From NCBI GenBank assembly GCA_964020975.1, contig OZ026616.1:80882474-80946473 (forward strand): a stretch of DNA of 64,000 nt. Direction: 5' to 3'. The position numbers and the translations under genes are program-made. Source of the stretch: Hermodice carunculata. Taxonomy: Eukaryota > Annelida > Polychaeta > Eunicida > Amphinomidae. Shown here piece after piece: positions 58,080 through 64,000 of the stretch (the stretch's first letter is position 1; each line of letters opens with the position of its first letter). The notes beneath the pieces are model-generated. The model searched no databases. It saw only the letters and a list, made by a program, of their open reading frames with translations, and was not told the DNA's origin.

Positions 58080-59255
58080 GGTCTTTTTGTCTGATCAACA
58101 TTCCCACCAGGTTTGGAGATGATTCATGAAAAACTTTTAAAAAAACTTCATTCTCAAAATTTTCCTATTTTGGCCCCAAAACTACATAATACTTGGGTGA
58201 TGCCACCATGTAATATCAATATCTACCTAGATTTTCATATATTTTGGAAGTTATGAAAGTAATGTGGGGCTAACATAAAAAGTGTTGGACTGTATTGCAT
58301 TCACAAGCAAAAGTTTACAGATGGAAGCACGGACAAATGCACAGAGAGATGGATGGACAGAGATGAGTGATCCATAAGTTCTGCGACCTCTGGTCAGCAG
58401 AGCTAAAAACCTTGATTTTCAAGGCCTTGAAAAAGCATTTAGTAAATTCACGTACTTCAAGGAATTGTACGAACCATGAATATTCTGTGGCACCAAGGAG
58501 GCTAGATCGAGCCTCTTTAGTGTCACCAAGTTCAGACCCTGACTTTGCATTTTCACAGAGTTTCATGAATGAAGTGAATATTCATTTAAAATGAATGAAT
58601 GACATGTCTGCAAATGTTTACACATGCTATCCAACCAGGTTATTTTCTGGACATGAAAGTTCTGGCCAGCGTGACAAATTTGGCAGAGGTCTTTAAATCA
58701 TTAATGGAACATTGTCAATATACAGTAACAAATTGTGAAATTGCCTGAGACTTCCAATAAAATTTCAACAGGCATTCCACCGGCACAAGTACATGTATAC
58801 ACCTGTGCAAACACAGTCAATATTGATTAATAACTGAATTTATGGGGCAAAACTTTTTCCTTGGTGACTCTGTTATACCTTTATCAAGAATGTTGGGTCA
58901 AATTTGCAAATAATGCTGATGCAGTACTGAGCCTGTACTGTTCCTGCTTGAGCGAAGGAGTTTGTGCATGTAAAACAGTACATTAGAAATTGCTCCAATT
59001 ATGAACATCTATTTGCAACATTTTAGAAAAGTGAAATTATGACCTTTTTTATTTGAAATGATATCAAAGCAACAGTCCAACTCAGCTAAAGTAAGCGTCA
59101 TAACCAAGCTGGATAGTTTCTTTACGTGGTGCAGGAGTCTTAATACCTGGACAGCCGAGCACCAGGCTGACACATAGTTTGCATAAAACGGTCCACATTT
59201 TGTAATAAACCTTTTATCTCAATTGCACTCTGTACAAGAGATTGTTAATTTCCCG
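58080..59255. other. Unique stretch
   Basis: AT-rich, no gene or element recognised. TGCCACCAAGTTTCAGC and TGATGCCACCATG near 58050-58210 may be the tail of the preceding repeat family. Confidence 0.5.
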
Positions 59256-59259
59256 AACT

Positions 59260-59438
59260 TAGTTGTCAGAGGCAACAGCTGCAGCATGGCTTGCCAGGAA
59301 GTGCCAGAACCACTGACTTAAGACTATAGGCATGTTGGTACTTGAACGAAAGCTCTTTTCATGAAGAATTTAAATATGCAATTGTCGTCTTAAATCTAGG
59401 TAAATATACGGGACAGTCAGGGACTGGTATGGAATGAG
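59260..59438 (+). mobile_element. MITE-E copy 3, left end lost
   Basis: CTTGCCAGGAAGTGCCAGAAC, CATGTTGGTACTTGAACG, ACTGGTATGGAATGAG, TTAA at 59439-59442. Nearly identical to 1760-1856. Confidence 0.8.
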
Positions 59439-59444
59439 TTAAGA

Positions 59445-60044
59445 TACAATTATCAGATTCCCTTGGGGCATGCATAGTGCTATTCTGCTGGGGCTCATTT
59501 GAAAAATGCTCATTGTTTTTCACTAGAGTAAAATTCATCAAAAAATCGTTGAATGACACAGAGGACATTTAAGCTGTGACCAGTTCACAAGGTAAGGGTT
59601 AAAGGGGCAGGGTTAGTTTAAACATTTTTATTTCCAACAAGATTAGAAAAAGATTGGAAAGCAGGCCAAGCCTACATGAATTCCTCTCGCAAAAAAATAA
59701 AAAGTACATAAACAAAAGTGTGTACACAAGTCACAAGACATTACTGTTACTTCATTATACAACAGAAGTAACAATGTAGATGTCACTAGATAGTAGTCTG
59801 AGTCGTAAAAACAGCACTGAGTGCAGTATATGAACAATCAAGAAAGGACAGTGATACTTTGATATTGATATTGGTATTGGCCTGTACATGGTCACTCGTA
59901 CAAAGTAGGATGACAGTTATAATGACTGTTACAACTTACATGGATCTCAAGTGAAATCACAGAACCTCCAAGTGTCCTGCCTCGTCAGGAAATCAGCTGC
60001 TTTTTCATACTCTTTTTCACAAATCCGCCCACCCTGCCTCTTTT
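59445..60044. other. Unique stretch
   Basis: GTAAGGGTTAAAGGGGCAGG at 59591 resembles the 62-bp satellite unit found at 61.5 kb. No gene. Confidence 0.5.
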
Positions 60045-60046
60045 TA

Positions 60047-60660
60047 CCCCTCGGCCCATAAGGCCGGAGGGGTATTGTCATCAGCTACATGTCCGTCTGT
60101 CCATCCATGCCTTGTTAATGCCATATTTCCAAAAATACTCACTTTACAGACACTAAATTTTTATCACAGGGGGGCATTAAGGTGCTTCAGGTGCCTATTA
60201 AAAAGTAGGTCACTAGGTCTCATATTTAGGTCACAATACCACATTGCAGAAAAAAATGGCGTTAACACAATATCTAAAAAAAAATTGAATGTAGCTTCAT
60301 CAATTATTTATGACAGTTGGTCCTCTGAGGATGCCCCAGATGCCTATTGAAAACTAGGTCACTGGGTCACATATTTAGGTCGCAGTGCTGCATTGAAGAC
60401 AAATGGCCTTACCATGGTATCTTCAATTATTACATTACTCATTGTAGCTGCACCAATTATTTATGACAGTTGGTCCTAAGGATGCCTCAGACACCTAGTG
60501 AAAACTAGGTCACTGGGTCACATATTTAAGTCACAGTGCTGCATTGAAGAAAAATGGCCTTGTCATGATATCTCAGTCAAACAGAAGTAACCTTGACCTA
60601 CTGGAGGGGTATTGTCATCACCTACGCATCCGTCCGTCTGTCTGTCCATCCATCCTGGCC
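60047..60660. mobile_element. Second HINE/pearl-like element
   Basis: Follows TTTTTA with hairpin CCCCTCGGCC-CATAA-GGCCGGAGGGG, then GTATTGTCATCAGCTACATG and TCCGTCTGTCC. Then three ~150-bp tandem units marked by CTAGGTCACTGGGTCACATA (60207 worn, 60356, 60507) and TTTATGACAGTTGGTCC. A second, half hairpin with microsatellite (GGAGGGGTATTGTCATCACC, CCGTCCGTCTGTC) lies at 60602-60655. Same plan as 39155-40623. Confidence 0.6.
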
Positions 60661-60664
60661 GAGA

Positions 60665-60810
60665 GGTTTGTGCAAATTTCAAATTTTTCCAGGGGGAGCA
60701 TGCCCCCAAACCCCCCTAGCTATGCTTCACGCCTTTGGCCCTGCCCCCCCCCCCCCTCAACACACACTTTTCAGCATCTGCAGGAGGGAGATCTCCCACT
60801 TTTGACATTG
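60665..60810. repeat. Fragment of a dispersed element
   Basis: CCAGGGGGAGCATGCCCCC and AAACCCCCCTAG form a GC-rich near-palindromic block; later GGGAGATCTCCCACTTTTGAC resembles the end of repeat J (63957). Contains a C tract. Family not firmly identified. Confidence 0.4.
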
Positions 60811-60811
60811 G

Positions 60812-61140
60812 CTAGCTTGAAGGCTCTGAAACCAGTGCGGGCCTTAACTAAATCTACCAGTGCTGATTACATAATCCTGTACTGCCTAAAAAATATGTAT
60901 ATTATCTGCTTTAGAGCATTTTAAACTTCCATTAAGTAATATATTTAAAGTAAAAGGAGCTTTAGGCATGATTGACACTTGCAAATTATTTTGTTCAGTC
61001 ACATAAGCAGGACATTCAAAGAAGTAATGATACTAATTTTTGGTTGTTGCCCCACAAGCATACACAGGGAACTTAAAAGACCAATTTTATATATATCTTG
61101 GTTCAACTGACTGCAGCCCATTCTAATTCTTGAATATAAG
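60812..61140. other. Unique stretch
   Basis: Nothing recognised. Confidence 0.5.
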
Positions 61141-61144
61141 ATAT

Positions 61145-61450
61145 TCACTTCTCAGTCTCCTCAAAAGAAAGAGCAGTAACCTTCTGTTTGTCTTTTTGTC
61201 TAGTTTGTGCTAAAAAAGTTTCCTAATCTTCAGAATTGCGAGCTGATAGTGGTAGCATATTCCGTTTGTCTAGTGGCCGGTATAACAGAATTGCAATACA
61301 TACTGGTTCTTGTAGGCATCTGACTCATGTTATTTTTTGATCTCAAATTGTACATATTTCTGGATGACACATTACTTGAAATGAAGTTATGTAGATATTC
61401 TGGTGTTACGTCATCAAGTATTTTATACAATGATAATTTCGGACTGTGCT
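61145..61450 (-). pseudogene. LINE ORF2 C-terminal fragment
   Basis: Minus-strand translation from 61435 gives YKILDDVTPEYLHNF, RNMYNLRSKNN, then RTSMYCNSVIPAT. This is the usual block after the reverse transcriptase domain of CR1/L2/Jockey-type LINEs (LTP-YL, YNLR, NSF-P). A one-base shift near 61260 moves the following typical stretch (NMLPLSARNSED, where WN-LP is expected) to another frame, and an in-frame TAG follows. Only the last tenth or so of an ORF2 is present. Confidence 0.7.
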
Positions 61451-61525
61451 TTTCTCTTCATTTAACTTAACTGTCCGCATCCAGTCTCATTATAGAGATC
61501 ATCACTAGTGCTACAAATTGCCCCA

Positions 61526-61980
61526 ATGGGCGGGGTTGCTAACAAGATATAATATGATACATGCATAAGCTCAGTTTACAGGGGAAGGGTTAAGGGGGCA
61601 TGGCTGCTAACAAGATATGATACAGTATAAGCTCAGTCTACAGGGGAAGGGTTAAGGGGGCATGGCTGCTAACAAGGTATGATACAGTATAAGCTCAGTC
61701 TACAGGGGAAGGGTTAAGGGGGCATGGCTGCTAACAAGGTATGATACAGTATAAGCTCAGTCTACAGGGGAAGGGTTAAGGGGGCATGGCTGCTAACAAG
61801 GTATAATATGGTATAAGCTGAGTCTACAGGGGAAGGGTTAAAGGGGCAGGGCTGATAAGAAGGTAGAATATGGTATAAACTCAGTCTACAGGGGAAGGGC
61901 TAAGGGGCAGGGCTGCTAACAAGGTATGATACAGTATAAGCTCAGTCTACAGGGAAAGGGCTAATAACAAGGTATAAGCA
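61526..61980 (+). repeat. 62-bp satellite, about 7.5 units
   Basis: Units of GGCATGGCTGCTAACAAGG, TATGATACAGTATAAGCTC, AGTCTACAGGGGAAGGGTTAA. Steps of 61-62 bp; inner units are nearly identical, outer ones worn. Each unit has GGGGAAGGGTTAAGGGGG, similar to a MITE-A end plus TTAA. Confidence 0.93.
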
Positions 61981-61984
61981 CATT

Positions 61985-63955
61985 TTACATTCATCATTCT
62001 GCTTATCATACATTCATTCTCAATAGTTGAAATATACAAAGACAAAAAATCAGACTGAATTCAATAAGTTTTAATTCTTTATTCCATATTCTTCAAGAAA
62101 CATAATATGTAATTAATTAGGAACATAGTCCTTGCATGTTCCACTGTGACACTTTGAAATAAACTTTATATCAATATATTCATTTGTTCCATCAAATCCA
62201 TAAGTTATTCCTTAAAAGGTTGCCTCATTTATGAAGTCAGAATGAGGCTTCCCATTAACAGTACATCAATGTGTATTGCACATTTGTAATGACTCTGTGA
62301 CTGCCCTGTCTTTGTAAGTTAAGTACAAGTTAAAAACGGGACACTGCGCAATAAATACAAATATTGAAATCGGCCTGTAAAAATCGCAAGAGACGAGACA
62401 ACAAACAATGTAGCTAGACCGTAAATACTAATGCTACTACTATACATTTTTGTCATAAAATTCTAGTGTAAACTATTTATAGTTTTGTCATACAGTAAAG
62501 CTTAGAATTCTCGAGACATTCGGACACTTGGATTTCTCTCAGATCTTTGGTAAACAATAAACTAAAAAATAATGAGCAATACACAAAATTTAAACTGAAA
62601 ATCTAAATAATCCTGAAAAATTTACAGATAAAAACTACGTCATACCTTTCAACTCCCTGTACAAATAACTTAAATATAAAAATACTGCTCCTTGTCAAAC
62701 ATTCAGCACTGTACAATTAGGCAGTGTAGGTCTCTCAATGAATGAGGTAAATTAGAATACAAAATTGATCAAGGGACATCACTGAATCAGGTAAAACTGA
62801 GTCATAACTCATCAAGACTACACCAAATTTCATTTAAGTACAATACCAATGAAACTTTTATCACTAGCTTAAGCAATATTGCTTTTTAAATTGCCACCAG
62901 GGCATTATGGGAGAACAAATGGTAACCACGGTGGTCATGAAGCTTCCATCCTGTACATAGTCCATATGTAGAATATTTGGTATTCTCGATAAAATGTTTA
63001 GGTGATATTTGAGTTTGTGGAATATCACTCATTTAAGTGATAGTTTGAGACTGCTGAACAATAACTGGGTATTTGGAGAAATAACAGAATATCACTGATT
63101 ACACAACATAAGGATCCAGTATCACAATGGATGGTACTGCAATGATACTTCAGGCATTGATAATTTGTCAAATTTTGCTTTCTCTGCATACAAATACAAT
63201 TCTAATACAAACTGGGACATGATCATAAATATTTGACAGAAATGAATAGTGGCAGTTTTGGTTTCACTTTGTTCCCACAAAATGTTCCAACATGTGGCAA
63301 ATATGACACACACACCCACTTCACGTTATTCCCCCCTCAGATGGAACTGATTTACACACCACAGGCAACATTCAAATATTCCATTATAAAATTTTGGCAA
63401 TCTTTCCTCTTTTGTGACACATATTTGTGCAAACACATAATTATTGCACCAAAAATGATACAGTAAGCAGATATGCATATTAAGATACTTTATAATAATG
63501 TAGGGTAAGTGTCTCCATTATATGTACATATTTTGTTGATTCAACCAAGGATTGCTCATCTTGGAATGCAATTATCCTGAGATCAAGTTTTTTTTTAAAC
63601 ATTAAGATACTAGTATTTCAATTGTGACCTGTTTACATACATACTTCGAAAATTCCATTTTTTATTCTCTCAATACATGAATTTTATATTTCATAATTTT
63701 GAAACAATTTTCCAAACAAGAACAACTTTCAGCAGCAAAGTCTAGTCTGCACCAGCTTCACATTAGTTAAAAACAACAAAATGGGGAGGAAAAAAAATTA
63801 GCACCATTTAATAGTGACACTTTCATTTTCTGCATTGACTGCTGAGATTTGTGTCTGATAATTACAATGAACATATTATTATGTATAAAAAACCACTATA
63901 TTTATGGCTGCTCTGACACCTGTCATCAGCTTACATATATTGGTCAGTTTTGAGG
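61985..63955. other. Repeat-poor AT-rich stretch, possible 3' region of a minus-strand gene
   Basis: Nearly 2 kb with no MITE. On the minus strand GGAATAAAGAATT (about 62079-62091) could be a poly(A) signal followed by a T/GT-rich stretch. CATACAGTAAAGCTTAGAATTC (62491) resembles a TA-type MITE end without partner. No coding exon is seen, so this stays a guess. Confidence 0.3.
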
Positions 63956-63956
63956 G

Positions 63957-64000
63957 TGCATACCTGTCAAGTCTCCCCCATAAGGTGGGAGACTCCCACT
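63957..64000 (-). repeat. Dispersed repeat J, copy 3, cut by the window edge
   Basis: GCATACCTGTCAAGTCTCCC followed by GGTGGGAGACTCCCACT: the reversed ending of copies at 325 and 51838. Confidence 0.6.

Overview
The window is intergenic or intronic DNA of an animal, most likely a marine invertebrate. The evidence is short AT-rich unique stretches packed with small non-autonomous DNA transposons, satellites, very long dinucleotide tracts and animal-type LINE, Penelope and tRNA-SINE debris. Tandem units of about 150 bp beside a (CCGT)n tract and a terminal hairpin resemble the pearl/HINE elements known from bivalves, so a mollusc or other lophotrochozoan is my first guess. Amphioxus or hemichordate cannot be excluded. 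I find no protein-coding gene I can support. The longer open frames lie in simple repeats or satellites whose periodicity keeps frames open, or are short unsupported stretches.

The dominant component is a set of TTAA-flanked miniature elements (my labels MITE-A to MITE-E; about 30 whole or broken copies). MITE-A ends in CCCTTTCCCCC, which fits the piggyBac superfamily. Families A to D carry the same internal hairpin cassette (GTCAACAGCTTTCC...GGAAAGCTGTTGAC), and B, D and E share another internal module (GGTACTTGAATGAAAGG). TA-flanked elements (MITE-F, G, H) are a second layer. Nested insertions give relative ages: an A copy inside an F copy at 51.2 kb, and a 416-bp element inside an H copy at 49.3 kb.

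Layout: 0-5 kb holds MITEs, a 21-bp minisatellite, a 146-bp-period array and GA/CT tracts. At 5.1 kb there is a Penelope-type hammerhead-ribozyme fossil on the minus strand. From 6 to 32 kb, MITEs are scattered among unique DNA, with candidate regulatory blocks near 15.3, 22.8 and 27.8 kb and isolated CTCF-like motifs. From 32 to 38 kb there is a minisatellite domain broken up by MITEs. From 38.5 to 41.2 kb a HINE-like element appears inserted into an array of its own internal units, with an exact-length 299-bp recent duplication. At 42.9-43.9 kb a satellite carries a hairpin in every unit. From 46 to 55 kb there are a split tRNA-like SINE, nested MITEs, a 29-bp satellite, a CTCF-motif array and a 42-bp dimeric satellite. 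From 55.7 to 60.7 kb long degenerate tandem repeats culminate in a second HINE-like element. At 61.2 kb there is a LINE ORF2 C-terminal fragment (minus), followed by a 62-bp satellite. The last 2 kb is nearly repeat-free and could be the 3' end of a minus-strand gene lying to the right.

There is no gene network to describe. The biological interest lies in how these repeat modules are built, share parts, nest and carry potential regulatory motifs.
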